Part shown: positions 24,961-38,693 of the stretch, piece after piece
Layout of the letters: the number at the start of each line of letters is the position of its first letter
Position numbering within the stretch: the stretch's first letter is position 1
NCBI GenBank assembly: GCA_026168455.1
Contig: CM047425.1
Location: forward strand, 86,121,580 to 86,185,579
Reading direction: 5' to 3'
Source: Theocolax elegans
Lineage: Eukaryota; Arthropoda; Insecta; Hymenoptera; Cerocephalidae
DNA: 64,000 nt
Position numbers and translations under genes: made by a program
Notes under the pieces: model-generated
Told to the model about the DNA's origin: nothing
Databases searched by the model: none
Seen by the model: only the letters and a program-made list of their open reading frames with translations

Positions 24961-26232
24961 ATCGTCGCTTCTCTTTTTAATCTTATATGTGTCTATCGTT
25001 TATAAGGGGAAAGGGCAACGTGCTTCTCGGTTTCATGGCCTTCTCGTGGGCCTTACTACTAGCGGACAATGACTCCTATATCTCCAGGATAGCTCGCTCT
25101 TAGTTGTTTAATCAAGTTCAATTTAATATAGGAATGTGTAAAATGAATTAGTTTTTTTATCTTTTCTATAGTCATAATTCTATGGAGACACATTTACTTC
25201 TTATAATAATTTGCTTAATTCTTGTAGAGTACTTATAGAGCCTATTGACGATTCAAAATGCAAAATGTATGTTAAACCAAATATGATCAGTTCAATGAGA
25301 TATAAATACTGAATAGGTGGATCAATTAATTAAAAAATAAACATTGATAAAATGAAAATACATAAAAATCTATATATAAGTATATTATATTTTAACGTCA
25401 ATTTATGATAAAAAATTTATAATGTAACATAACTTAAATTTTACAAAGACTAACTATTAATGGAAAATTAATTAACAATGTAGTCAAAAATTGTTTATTA
25501 TACAATTTTTGCGCGTGGACACTTTTGGATTATTACGAGATAAAAATTTGACAATGTAAATGCAACGACGATGTTTTAAATAAACATAAGCCTTACAAGT
25601 TCAAGGTATATTTTTATTTTTAAATTTTTCCAATATATTATATTTATGTTCAAATGTTTTATCTAATAAAAAGATAGCGTTACCGCCAATTAACTTGTAT
25701 ACGCGTCATAGTTACACCTAAACTTAAAACAAATATTTAATCAGATTAGTTAAGTTAATATTTAACATTCAAGATCAATGAATAATTCATGTTATATATA
25801 CGTGTAATATATTATCATTATTAGATTTCACGAAACAAAGAAATTATATAATGTCTAAAAGAAATATTGTCAACTGATGGAAAAATTAATTAGCCAAAAC
25901 TCTAAATATTTTGGAAATACCCTATTTAGATATTCGTGTAGACTTTTACATTACGATGTTAATTATTATCCAGACTTAACTTAGGCGTATTTATTAAATA
26001 AAAATCGGAATGGTCTTTTCATAGATCTTAAAAGCATTAAAAATAAGCAGAACCAGTAAAAGAAAAAAAACAATAAAAGTATCACATCCTTTCGTATATT
26101 TATACTTATACAAATGGAAATATATTAAGTCATCGTGAAACGGGAGTCTTGTTCGTCTGACCGAAGTAACCAAATAAAACTCTAACCGTGCACACGTTGT
26201 TCAAAGTTAAGTTAAATCGACGCACAGTCTTA
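24961..26232. other. AT-rich sequence, nothing recognised
   Basis: No gene or element seen. Confidence 0.6.
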
Positions 26233-26290
26233 CATCATCGTCGAAAAAGACAGGCGTTTCCTTAATGAGCTCGAACACGCGCGCATACAT
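26233..26290 (-). CDS. Weak candidate coding exon, unknown product
   Basis: The - strand reads MYARVFELIKETPVFFDDD up to a fair donor GAT|GTAAGAC (donor bases complement about 26227-26232). The frame is open upstream of the Met for only four codons before a stop. The composition looks protein-like, but there is no recognised motif and no strong acceptor. Chance origin is quite possible. Confidence 0.15.
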
Positions 26291-26660
26291 TAGCAATTTT
26301 CCAATTTACTTGAGGTTCTCTTTCCACCGTATAAAACCGCAATTTAATTTTCGATCGATCTTCCTAATCAGCGCGTGTATCAATGACATACGCAATATCG
26401 CGCGCTCGACATCGAGGGTTATATATAGAGAAAGGTGACTCGTAAGCGAATTCCGTGTCGTTATCAACGATATTACAGCTCTCGCCTTCTCTCTCAATCT
26501 TCCCCTCACTCTCTCTCCCTCCCTCTCTCTCTCTATTTTAACACTCCCGGTGGCGCTATTTTTCTTTCTTTCGTCTATTACACACGCTACGTGTGGGTGA
26601 GAGTCACCGGCAACACGTGCTGTTGTTGGCTAAACGAAAATACCGGTTGACAACACATCG
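26291..26660. promoter_or_regulatory. CpG-bearing segment with (CT)n tract
   Basis: Pyrimidine-rich (CT)n tract at about 26485-26535 beside a GC-richer segment. GGTGGCGCT at about 26549 is a partial CTCF-core match (C instead of A before it). TATATATAG at about 26420 is TATA-like. Candidate regulatory element. Exon-like signals at about 26371-26445 (+) look no better than chance. Confidence 0.3.
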
Positions 26661-27540
26661 GAAGACGTGATGCTCGCCACGATGTGAACACGATTTTTTT
26701 TACGTTCCACAAAGGATGCCAACCGAAGGTCACTATTTAATTGCTCGAGATATTGTCTTTTACGAGGGTTTGATAATTCATCGTAACGAGCATTTCTGTC
26801 GATCTTCCTTATGCAATACATGCATATTTCATTTATTTAAATCGTTCTATTTTTCTTAGTTTTTACTTTAGTTTTTCTTCATCTGCAGATATACATACAT
26901 GGAAAAAAATATAAAGTTGATTAAATCTGTTGCTGCATTTAGTCAATTTGAATTTGAATTTCTTTATTGTTACGTTCAAATAGTTTAAATGCAATTAAAT
27001 TACAACTATACAGCATTTTAAATAAAAAAAAGTTAATTGTTACTATTTTGAAAATTAACAATTTTTACATACAAAGATATAAAATTTCCAATATAAGATA
27101 ATTCAAATATTGAATTAAGATTTAGATAGAACGTTTGTCACACGACGAATGTGTGAAATAATACGAAAATATCTTTGGTTCTATGAACTACATAAACGTA
27201 CTACAAAGATGGAGACAATAATAACTATTTTATTTGCGAGTGCAACAGAATATACAGGATGTAATAGGTGTTATAAAGAATAGTTATTCATTAATTGAAA
27301 AATAAAGTTGTCAATGCGTAGTAAAGAAAGTTTTATATAGTCGAGTCTGTCTAACCTTATAATAATAAGTGGTATGTAAAGACTCCGCACGTGCTCGAGT
27401 AGAACGTGCGAAGTTAAAAAGTATAAGTATAATAATTCAAAATAAAGCGCAAGGTAGACATCAGAGTGAAATTGATTGTCACAATGCCAACGAGGTTCAC
27501 ATGTATGTGTATGTATATTAAAAGTGTGAATCGCGTCTAG
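26661..27540. other. AT-rich sequence; one orphan MITE-like end
   Basis: CATGGAAAAAA at about 26898 matches the left end of the MITE at 53370, but I find no partner end nearby. Nothing else recognised. Confidence 0.5.
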
Positions 27541-28021
27541 CCTGCACCTGTTGAGCTCGCTTGTACACGTATACGCGAGACTCTTACGTATATGTATTTA
27601 GTTACATTGGAAATAAAAATGACGAATGAATGCCCAATTCGCATATAACTGATCCGAGACTAGCGCACATGGATGTTGCGATGAGGATGTGCACAAATGC
27701 GACAGGCCCCCCCGCGTCATCGCGTCAATAAATATACGCGGCTCGTGCGCCGCAGATAAACGAGCGATTTTGTATAATATTTTCATGCGCAGCGCTCACG
27801 ATAACATCTGTTGCGCGCGAACTTTTTCGCGGACCGCACGTGGCCTCCCTCTTCTCGGTTATTGCGCCTCGATAACCAACATCATTCGGTACTCGAGCGA
27901 TTATTGGAAAAGCTTTACGCTAACGAAATTTTCGATACCACGTATCGTAATCGCGGCCTTGAATTTCCCCTTCCCCTCCCCCTCCCCCCTCGCCGATCCC
28001 CTATCCCACTCTCTCTCTCTT

Positions 28022-28075
<54 letters not shown>

Positions 28076-28080
28076 CTCGT
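27541..28080. promoter_or_regulatory. CpG-rich island, C-rich quadruplex tract and (CT)n repeat
   Basis: CpG-rich from about 27690 to 27960. Positions 27967-27989 contain C-runs of 4, 4, 5 and 6 with 1-2 nt spacers, a G-quadruplex-forming motif on the - strand. It is followed by a long (CT)n/(TTTCTC) tract (about 28008-28072). Frames across the tract encode Ser/Leu repeats and are compositional. Island plus GA/CT tract fits an insect enhancer or promoter. Confidence 0.45.
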
Positions 28081-29480
28081 CTCTTTTTATTTCTTCAATA
28101 TGATTATCGCACGTTTCGAGAGGAGCACGAGAACGTGTAATATATTATTATTGCCGTTTATCAGCGAACTTTGTCGCTTCCAACTTATTGCTGAGGGTAT
28201 ACTATATACGCACGTGTCAACTTGTTGCACTCTCAATTAACGTTATTATTCCACTACGGATATTTATTAAAAATCCGATAGTAATTGCATATTCTGCATT
28301 TCAAATTATTTCATTTTTTTTCATTATCTTATAAACAATAACAGATGTAACGACTTTTTGTAGACTTATACGTTCGAGAGTATTTCTCTATATATCCAAA
28401 AATAGGATTTGATTTAGTAATATCAAACTGCAGTTTCTATCAAAGTATTTTTTATATTATTTTTTATATTATGTGTATTTCCTATAAATCAATTTGCTTA
28501 AATTTAATTAACTGTCTTTATCAATTCACTTATTACCTATATCAATATGTCATGACTGAAGGCGCTTCAAAGGTAGAAATTAAATGAGTGACTTTTTACT
28601 GATTGACGTTTAGACGAACAAGGTAAAGTTTTTCAATGGTTTTTTGCTGGACCACTCGTAAAATTAAAAATCAACTATGAAGATGATGATATCGTCGGTT
28701 AAAATTATTCGTGAAAATACACTAAGCATCCCATGGGATTACGTGCCTATTCTATCTAATATGTAAAATTCTGATAAATTACAATTAGTGTACAACCTAT
28801 AGATCAGCGAAAATTTAAAATATATACGTGTTTACAACAATTTAAATTACTTAATTATTTTTTCCAGTACTTCCTGTCGTCATTGATCTAAGTCAGATAT
28901 TCTCCGTAATTTAATTAATTATATCTTGCCCTTTTGACTTTGCATGCTTAGGCAATAAAAATATAGCATATTCAAGTCGTTATACAATGTATCCACCCCC
29001 ATTGCACAAATTCGTATAAAGCTACATGAAAACAGAGTTTTTATTGGATCTTTGTAGTAGAAACATTATATCGTACAATATATTTCTAGATTGTAACCAA
29101 TATTCCACAAACTCATGAAAAAATAGAAAAATTTGGGAATGAAAGTGCAAATAAAACAGTTATTCTGTAAAAATATATTCATTCGAATGCACATATAACA
29201 TAACAAATAGAATTAAAAAAAAAATTAAAATTCGTACTCGAAAAAAGGTATTGCAATCATTTTCCACCATTTGTTAAACACTAGTTTTTATTATGTTAAA
29301 CATTTAAACCTTAAAACCCAGACTCGCGTATGCCATTTTCATAAATTTGTCCAGTAGCAAGCGGTGTCAGATACGAATTAAATGTATGAAATTCGGTTTA
29401 ACGCAGCATCGCGATAGACGTGTGCAGGAATCTTCACAGTGCCGAAAGAAGATAAAGAGGTAGCATGTGTACAGCTAGTT
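28081..29480. other. AT-rich sequence, nothing recognised
   Basis: No gene, RNA gene or repeat recognised. Confidence 0.6.
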
Positions 29481-29755
29481 TATGTATGTACTCGTATACA
29501 CATAGTTGCGCACGAGTCCGCGACGAGCTCGAGGAATAATTAATGGAATCACGGACGACCGAGTCGAGCACGCGCGAGGCCGTGACCGCGGGTGGCTCGC
29601 CCTTGAACCTCTCTGCACCCGTTCAACGAACGCTTTTTCGCATGCACCCGTTGAAGCTTCGAATTTTCCGCAATTTCTATCCCTTCGGGCTAACTCAATC
29701 TCGTTAAAAGCTTAAAACTTTCTCTCCCACTCGTTTTGTCAGCTGCGGGATTGTT
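29481..29755. promoter_or_regulatory. CpG-rich island
   Basis: GC- and CpG-rich relative to flanks, with CAGCTG E-box near 29740. A 69-codon + strand frame (29506-29715) spans it without a recognised motif. Candidate regulatory island. Confidence 0.35.
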
Positions 29756-30330
29756 ACGAATTTAATTACTTTTGATTCAATTATTACACGCACATATACA
29801 CATGCATAGTCGAATTGTTCGAAACGAAGTTTCGTTTTTACAAAATTTAAATTAATTACTTTTAACGCTTATTTTTAAAAGTTTCGAGAGTAATTGTTAT
29901 TGTTTATTACATTCCACGAGTAATCTATTTATTTGATATACATCAGCATCACTATTCGTATAGAATATATTTATACTACAGGTACATATAGAGTAATCGT
30001 AATAAATCCCATGTGTTGACGAATCTCTACGATTTTACAATTAGTTTCTATTACTTCTATTAGCGTTTCAAGCTTTATTTATACTCGAACTCTGAAAAAA
30101 TCATGCACTCAGCTCATCTATTCAGGAATTGTAATTATGTTAACGCGATCTAAATAGAATTTTACAATATTGTAATTAAGCAGAAACTAGAATATTTACT
30201 AGTTGCAGTCAATAAGTTTAATTCATAATAGAAATAACATAAAATTTAAATAATATCTCGAACGGAGGAGTATCTTGAGAAAATCCATTGATTTGCAACG
30301 TTATCGTCACTTTCCGTAAGCGTCCATAAT
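29756..30330. other. AT-rich sequence, nothing recognised
   Basis: No feature supported. Confidence 0.6.
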
Positions 30331-30399
30331 CTTTATGAAAACGAGGCTACCGGAGTCAAACAAAAAGAAGAAAAATAAAAAAGAAAAAGTCAACGGCAG

Positions 30400-30760
30400 C
30401 CTCGACAATAGAGTTTCATTCCAAGAAAGCTCGGTCGCGATGCGATTCGCGCGAGTTCATCGAGCAACCGAATCGCGATTGTTTGCAAAGACACGCGATG
30501 CCCTGGCACAACCTGTTGAACGTCCGGAGGCACTCCTTTATCGAGTGGTGGATCGACTACCAACGAGAAACCACCGGCTAGTGTGACTCGCTATTACTAA
30601 ACTATATCCCGATTTCCGCCCGTGACAGATAATATTGCACGGCCGCGACGATCGCTACCGTGACTCACGCATGCGAGTAATCGCTCCACTTTCTCGGTAC
30701 GGTGACAATGGTCGTTTATCACCGAGTCTTCGGATGATGGAGTTAATCAGAAATGACATA
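30400..30760. promoter_or_regulatory. CpG-rich island with weak - strand first-exon signal
   Basis: CpG-rich island. On the - strand an ATG (complement of 30757-30759) opens a 30-codon frame, MSFLINSIIRRLGDKR and onward, that runs into a good donor GTGAGTCACG (complement of 30659-30668). It resembles a first coding exon of 91 bp (30669-30759), but no motif is recognised and the + strand is open too (83 codons, 30335-30586, Lys-rich start). Treat as an island with an unproven exon. Confidence 0.25.
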
Positions 30761-32673
30761 TTTTTTTGCATTCTAGGAACAAGCGGAAACGTGTATTCTT
30801 TTCTTCAATATTTTGCATTTTTCAACACTCGATCGGGAGAAAAAGAGGATATTTATTGCTCCATTATCATATATATGTCGTAAATGCTATAAGTTTATGT
30901 ACTTTCGATTTTTTACCTTATAAAGAATATACTTTGCAAAGGTTCAAGTTTTCACACATTTTTGACAAATCTATTGATACTTTGACATAATGTTAACTAA
31001 ATGTAATGTATTAACAATATATATTTTGCTATGTCACGTACAGATAACATTTGTTTAAACATCTCATTTAATTTTCTGATTTAATTTCAGATTCTTATTA
31101 AGATTAATATTAATTTAAGATATTAAATTAAACTGCCCTGTTAAAGAATATTATTTTGTGTTATTTAAATTCTTATAAAAAATTAATTTATTTTTATTCA
31201 TGATAATGTATAAGAATAGCGATCATAAAAGCAGTATAAATATTGTTTGAATGAAAAAAGTTTACTGCAAACGATATTGGTATTGAATCATTGTAAAAAG
31301 TGTCGATAAGATAATTCATCATTTAATTTAATAAACTTAATGTATTCTCGTCCAGAAATACAAGAGCTATATATAAAGTGTGATTTTTTTGATCGAGAGA
31401 TGCGAGGATGGATGATAAGTGAAGTTATAATTTCTAAGATTACATTGTACTTGAATATTGTTCTTGAATATATAAAAATGAGATCAAGGATATGTAATAT
31501 TAAGGTTATGCAGCGGTATCGTCGATACTTTACATTTTTATATACGTGATCACAGTTTCTCCTTAAAGTTTTTTAATTTACTTGAGATACAGTTGAAATT
31601 AGAGTTACATTTTATTCTACGATAATTAACTAAATCATTCGATCTTCGATAAAAAAAGTCATTGTTACAGTTAAATCTTTGCCTTGATACATCATTACAT
31701 TTCATATTTTGTCATAATTGTATCGAAGTATTATTATCTTTGTAGTGCATAAATGTAAAAAGTAATTAATTAAATATTGTAATAGTATAAGCTCCAATGA
31801 TCGAATGCGTGTATAGGTGTGCACGTAAACAAATGGAAAATAAATAAATACAATACGTAGGCATCCTTCACACGGTATCCTATATAAACTTTCAAACGAT
31901 ACAAATAAACTATGAAAAACAGTGCACATATTCACCTTGTCAATCATAGTTTTCCTTCGGCGGCGCATTCAAATTAATGGCAGTTGCCAGGATTCGAGCA
32001 ATCGTCTACGGAAATAGATTTCATGCCCGAGTTCAACTGGAAATACACATATATTTTTTCGAGACAAATCGGGTACGAGATAATGCACCAGAGATACTTC
32101 GGTATCCACTCAAAAGGACGTTCTCTGCGTGTCTGGTTTTTTTGTAATTTTGTGCCATGTACACGAAATTAATAATACCGAGCAATGATCAGGGACTCGA
32201 TAGACCAACAATTCCCGGCAACACGATAATTCTGGAATTTCCTATTGTCGTGCACGCATATATGGAGATACTTTTCAAGGAAAGCTACAATTAACACATC
32301 TGTTAGTTTGATAAACAATACATTCAGTTTTTCAGCTAAGTAAGATAAACGAGTATTTTGTCTGAACGTCACTGTATCCTTGCACTCTGATGAAAAAATG
32401 GATCCTACATAATTGCATCTTTATACCTATACATTTATTAAATACTAGTAGTTTACAATTTTTTATATACATACCATATTTTTTATATAGGTATATATAC
32501 ATACATACCGATTTTGAAATTAATTTAATAAAATAAAATAATAAGTAATAAAATCTATTCTGAGTTTAAATTATTTTATATTCTAATACCTACTCTATAA
32601 AATGTATGTACTTCAGATAGAAATTTACCCATTTTTAATGTTTTGTGGTTTAGGAACACCTATTTTATGGATT
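30761..32673. other. AT-rich sequence, nothing recognised
   Basis: Small GC-richer patches near 31985-32160 hold a 62-codon frame without motif or clear splice sites. No gene called. Confidence 0.55.
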
Positions 32674-32739
32674 ATAGCTAGCCCTTTTCTTATTTTTTTA
32701 AGTAGATGATTTAGAAATTGAGGGAAAAGGGCTTGCTAT
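32674..32739. repeat. Short inverted repeat (hairpin)
   Basis: ATAGCTAGCCCTTTTC (32674-32689) pairs with 32724-32739 with one mismatch, and the loop is 34 nt. Could be a weak microRNA-like hairpin or a decayed MITE. Confidence 0.5.
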
Positions 32740-33688
<949 letters not shown>

Positions 33689-34050
33689 AAGAAACATAAT
33701 TCAAAAATATAAATTATAATTATATTTATTGTTAAGTATGTTAACGAACATCAATATTTAATACTACAAATAATCCGTTCGATTCGTAACAAGAAATAAA
33801 GTTTATTTTGTTTACTACTAACAGGGGTGATGCTTTTCGTGATTTTCTCTTGATGATAAGAGTTGGATTATTATGTTTGCCTATACGTATTTTATTAAAG
33901 AAAATCTTGTTGACGCAAAATAAAATGAAGGTAAATTTCTGGTTACTACTATTACAGTTCGTTATAGTTATAATAGATGCACCGAAATGAGAGTTGATTT
34001 TATTTTCCCAATTTTCATGTAATTCTTCGCTATATATTTACCTATACATT
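33689..34050. other. AT-rich sequence, nothing recognised
   Basis: No feature supported. Confidence 0.6.
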
Positions 34051-34395
34051 TTGTGCACGTGACAGCGCGAGGTTCACTCATAATGGAAGACGCGTCATTG
34101 ATGCGAAATCGCCCGCGTAATTGGACTTGTCAATTACACTAGACTCTCTCTTTCTCTCGATCATGGAGACGCGGCTCCGCGGCTGTACGCATGGCAACCA
34201 CTCTGTAATCAGTCGTTCAAGATCATCGGCGGGCTAGCATCGACGAGGACGTCAAGTGGTCAACCAAACGGACGTTCCGACCTTGTCGCGTTCTTAACGC
34301 CCATGGCGCTCTCGCCTCTATGTTCATGTTATTCCTTCGCAAATTTACCGTTTCTCCCGAGGTAACCAACTTTACCATTTTGTCCTATATTGGTA
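34051..34395. promoter_or_regulatory. CpG-rich island
   Basis: GC- and CpG-rich block with CACGTG near 34057, a short CT tract (34141-34158) and CGACCTTGTCG near 34278, similar to strings in the 6448 and 11760 islands. A donor-like GAG|GTAACC occurs near 34360 with no convincing coding frame before it. Candidate promoter or enhancer. Confidence 0.4.
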
Positions 34396-35170
34396 CTTCA
34401 TAAAACTAACCTAAATGCGTATATAAATAATTTTGTGTGCTGTTTTTCTGTTCTGTTTTTCTCAAAAATGAAATGTAGTATTCAACTGCTTTTATTATTG
34501 ATTGATTGATTAACAAAATTAATATATATATAGCAAAAAATGCGGTTTTACTCTTAATTTACTTTATTTAAATAGGTAATTTTAACTTATTTTCAAATTA
34601 AATTTAGGTAATTCGTCTTTAAGAATTTTTTTTCAACTTGTTTCAATGTTATAGGATGTATTATTTTCTTATATATTTTATTATGTGATTCATAATATTA
34701 TTATTGTTCACTGCGTACAACAATATTATAAACCATAATTAAAATATTTTGGCAATATTTTTGCATATGGCACAAAAAACAAAATAATTTCGCACCATAA
34801 GCCCATTAAGGTGCATATATTTAAATTATAAAAAATGTGTTGGAATTAAGAGGTCAAAAAAATAAATATATAGCTAAATTTTACATGTCTACGTCACTTC
34901 GTCAAAGATTAAATGTAGAAGATTCTAGGAATAGCATAAATAAAAAGTTATGTTTCTCGACTGTATATTAATAACAAAAATGTATACTCAGGAAAGAAAA
35001 ATACTGACGAATTAAAAAACGAATAATAAATGAACCCGAGACTGAAAATAGTTTGTTTTTGAATATTACGTTGTGAAGCTTGAATATTTGCTTATCTGCC
35101 ATTCCTTTACGAAAAGGGAAACTCCCCTTTAAAAAAGAAACACTTTATCTTCCGGCGTTAGAGTCTTCAC
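34396..35170. other. AT-rich sequence, nothing recognised
   Basis: No feature supported. Confidence 0.6.
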
Positions 35171-35177
35171 ACACATG

Positions 35178-35290
35178 TATATAAACGCGCTCGCAATAAC
35201 ACAGTAAAAATAGTCGATTGAAACGGATTGTCGCACTGCCAGGTCTACAGTGCATTGTACCGAGCTTCCCCCGGATTTTCTCTTCCTCTC
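35178..35290 (+). promoter_or_regulatory. Possible TATA-type core promoter
   Basis: TATATAAA at 35178-35185 is followed 16-20 bp later by AACACAGT and then a short GC-richer segment (35215-35285). The arrangement resembles a TATA/initiator promoter, but no exon downstream can be supported. TATA-like strings are common in this AT-rich DNA. Confidence 0.2.
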
Positions 35291-35952
35291 ATTTCATTCG
35301 TTGTATCATTCAACAATATATACAATATATCAGAAATAGAAATTATTATAATATAATAATACTACAGCTAATGCTAATTGCGTTTTTTCCTGACTTAGAC
35401 CGGTTCTTCTCTGAAAAGTGCATATAGGTTAAAATTAAAAACAATGTTGCGCTAAAACGTCTATAGTAACTTTTCTTTGTTTATATATTCGTTTTTAGGT
35501 GAAAAGAACTTTACGACACAAGTTATGTAAAAATAAGATGTGTACAGTGTCTTGTTGTTAAAAAGATTAAGTAATTTGCTTCAATCATGTTGTTGTGTAA
35601 AAATCTAGTTCAGGTACTACGTCGGCTTTCTATAGTATTCTATAGAGTTTTATAAATAAAAATACAGTTACTGGTCATATACTATTTTTATAAAATGTAA
35701 CAATTGTGACTAAATAATATCTACTTTTTCAACTGAATCTATTTACTGAAAAGTATTCACATCGATGACATAATGTTGTTGTTGATTACGCGTTGATTGT
35801 ATTAATTAATTTAATATTACATTTATTATAATTAATTGTGGGATGTATACCTTTATAAATAGTTATTATAAATAGAATTTAAATAAAAGTCTAAATATTT
35901 ATTTTAAAAAATGATTTAATTTGATAAGAATAATTTTTTTATTACAATTTTA
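35291..35952. other. AT-rich sequence, nothing recognised
   Basis: No feature supported. Confidence 0.6.
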
Positions 35953-36300
35953 ACACAGTCTGCTCCCCTCAAGTGGATTAAAATAATATTTAAAAGTTAC
36001 TGTTAAAATTTCAGCCTATTTGATGAAGTGGTTCCTGAGATATCCTGCGGTAAGTCCATTATGGAAAAAAATCAGAGTACGGAGTCTCATAATTAATTAA
36101 AATAATTGTTACATATAAATTGTCCAAAAATTTTTTCCTAAAAGTTTAAAATAATATAAATTATTTAAAAAATTAAGAAATGTTTTCAGTTGTTATAAAA
36201 AAATTATTAATTGTTAAAATTGAAAAAACGATTTAACTCAGGCTTGTCCCCTTAACTGTAATGAAATTCTCAGCCAAAATTTGAATAATCCATTGCATCA
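35953..36300. repeat. Degenerate direct duplication, period about 283 bp
   Basis: The segment at about 35953-35975 (ACACAGTCTGCTCCCCTC and onward) resembles that at about 36236-36258 (ACTCAGGCTTGTCCCCTT), and each is followed by a similar AAATT-CAGCC motif. Probably two decayed units of an unidentified repeat. Confidence 0.4.
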
Positions 36301-36539
36301 TGTATGTTATTATAAAAAAAATTTTGTTAATTTTCTAAAATCCAGTAAATAAAATATCCTGCTGAAAATATTTCGACGTGTAAGAAAGAAGAATCACCAC
36401 GAGGAAAGCGTAATTTCACTTGATCGAAACAACTGTGAACCTGAAAGTAAAACTTTCTGAAGATATCGTAGATAATCGTTGGTAAAGTTAGTAGCTGAAA
36501 AAAAGCAGCAGGCCTCGACCAAAATCAATCGATCGTACA

Positions 36540-36930
36540 AAAAGTTCCCTCTCCACTCGATTCTATCGACATAGCTCGTTTGCAAAGTAGGGAGGAAAAG
36601 AGGGAGAGGTAAGGAGAGGAGAGGAGGATCGCGTGTCAACGGCCTGCTCACTATTCAGCGCGAGTACCGCGCGCACTTTGCGGATCGGTTGCGGGGGCGG
36701 GCGACGCGCCGCGAAGTAGGAGACCGAGGGGTCGTTGCCTCCGCGTCCGAGATCTTCGCCTTCTTCTCGCTCCACTTTACTGACTACTGACTCCTCTCCC
36801 GCACTCCCGCGCTCTTTCGCTCTTTGACTTCTTCCCTCGGCACGAGGGGAAAGCGCCGTGAATTCGCCTTCTATACGTTGGCTCGCCGATTCTGCGTGTG
36901 CGCGCTTTCATTCCCGTACTCGGAGAGGGA
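36540..36930. promoter_or_regulatory. CpG-rich island with GA-rich flank
   Basis: GA/GAG-rich purine tract at 36585-36630, then one of the most GC- and CpG-rich segments of the window (36640-36760), then CT- and CpG-rich sequence to 36920. Overlapping frames on both strands lack motifs. A strong candidate for a promoter or enhancer by composition. No transcript direction can be inferred. Confidence 0.45.
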
Positions 36931-37820
36931 CATTTACATTTTTTCCTTCTTGTATTTTTATCTTTTTTCATCTCGCGATTTTAATAATTTTCAACAGTAT
37001 TTCGAATTTTGGTAATTAACCTCCTCTCCTAATGATACTTGTATTTGCGCGTGCACATGTTTTTTAAGAGTATTTAAAATTACGTCGATTTTAAAGCTTT
37101 TTATAAAACAAACAAACTTGAATGTCTTTTATAAAAAAAGAATAGGTATTAAGAATACGTGATCTTAAATAATTGATTTAGATATCACTTTTATACATAG
37201 CAGAACTTTACATATTAATATTCAAATTTACTAAAAGGAAATTTTTATGTTCACATTAACAAATTTACTTTGAAAATAAGTACATGTATTTTTGTAATGA
37301 CTATTAAATTTTCAGAGATAATAATTACATTTAAAAATGAACACGTTCGTTTATTTATTTTCTAACAAATTACTTATGTATGTTTACTAATTTCATTGAT
37401 CAAACATTCAAATTTTTCTAGCATTGATTTTTTTACAAAGGAATATCTATACCCAAAGCTTAAAAATATTCAAGAAAATAAAATATTGTACAATATTGGC
37501 AATATTTTTATTGGATTAATTTAATGAATTTGAAGTGCCGTACAAAATGTATGTACGCATTTAAAATTCATAATTTGAGTGTACAATAAAATTCATATTC
37601 AATTAAAAAAATGTTGCAACTGCATTCGTTAAACGAATACCAACACTTAAGAGTAATAAGTGTAGGGTAAAATATTATCGAGTGAGAAAAATTTCATTTA
37701 ATTTCGTGCAGCTATCTGTATCATTACAGGAAAATTTCCGTTACATAGTTTTGTGACTGTTCTCTCTTTCTCGGTATATATCTATATAAATATGTATGTA
37801 TAATGTGTATATATATGTAT
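36931..37820. other. AT-rich sequence, nothing recognised
   Basis: No feature supported; TA/TG low complexity near 37775-37830. Confidence 0.55.
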
Positions 37821-37829
37821 AGATGTATA

Positions 37830-38030
37830 TAGTTGAAGCGCGCTTTAGGTCTGAACAACGATACCGTAAGCGGCTGCAAACTGCTCCTAATGTCTCACTA
37901 ATTGTTCCACGACCGCCGTTCGGCAAGTCTCGAACAACTGTAAACGAAGAACATCCTCGACAAGAGAGACTGACAGCTGAGTCGAATGATCTTCTTTTCT
38001 TAGAAATCGTGACATTATAATTTTCCTTTC
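37830..38030 (-). other. Coding-like segment open in several frames
   Basis: About 200 bp with balanced composition in AT-rich surroundings, open in at least four of six frames. On the - strand one frame reads VEDVLRLQLFETCRTAVVEQ before a stop. Another stays open through a 142-codon frame (37741-38169). The + strand frame (37823-38020) is also protein-like. A true exon in one frame would produce shadows in the others, but a conserved non-coding element would also fit. No motif is recognised. Splice signals occur on the - strand (acceptor CGTTTACAG, donor GTGAGA) but may be chance. Confidence 0.25.
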
Positions 38031-38169
38031 TTTTTTTCATCTTCAAGGCATTTTCAGACCTTGAACTACGTTGCGTAATGGAAAAAATCTTTAAACCTAA
38101 ACCGTTGCGACGGGCAATATAATGAAAACACGAAGAATGATGATTTCGTAAATTGTAGTCAACGGTCAA

Positions 38170-38649
38170 TGAACTCCTTGCGGTGTTAAATATATAACAA
38201 ATATTATTAAAACTTTCTATTATTCTAGAAATAATTTAGTGTCATATGCTAATTTTTAATCCTATGATTTTAATCCTGCATTTCAATTATATCAACAGAA
38301 GATAAATATTAATATGCGTATATTAGTTAAATGATAAATATTAAAATTATTCATGTTAATACTTCAAAATTGTATCGTTAACATTTCTAATAATTATATA
38401 TTAAAAGCAAACTTTGTATATAGATGAAATTAAGTAATGAATAATCTTATAATTAAAAGAAAATTTTTATAATTATTTATACGTGAGTTCGTTAAAGAAC
38501 TCAAGATTTGTTACTTAATTTGACTAAAAGTATTAAACGTATCGGGAGTAAAAAAAATCTGCTGAAACTTTATGTTATCGTAATTTACCAATCCTTTTTC
38601 GGGTTGCGTGTACAAAAATAAAATCGCCCGTCAACGAAAATACACTTAC
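38170..38649. other. AT-rich sequence, nothing recognised
   Basis: No feature supported. Confidence 0.6.
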
Positions 38650-38693
38650 AATATCATTGCCGTCATCGCCATTGTATAACACGCATAGATCGC
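38650..38693 (-). CDS. Weak candidate 44-bp coding exon, unknown product
   Basis: On the - strand a good acceptor (CACTTTCTTCCAAG, AG at 38694-38695) is followed by 44 bp and a strong donor GTAAGTGTA (complement of 38641-38649). After two leading bases the frame reads DLCVLYNGDDGNDI and ends in phase 0. The segment is clearly richer in GC than its flanks, and the peptide looks protein-like, but I do not recognise a family. Such a small exon needs RNA evidence, and its neighbours in the same transcript have not been found. Confidence 0.25.

Noticed and set aside
27689..28240. 183-codon + strand frame, the longest in the window
   Set aside because: Its middle is a (CT)n-encoded Ser/Leu repeat and the rest lacks any motif; openness follows from composition.
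36020..36055. Exon-like LFDEVVPEISC with a good donor
   Set aside because: Lies inside a decayed repeat unit and is only about 35 bp.
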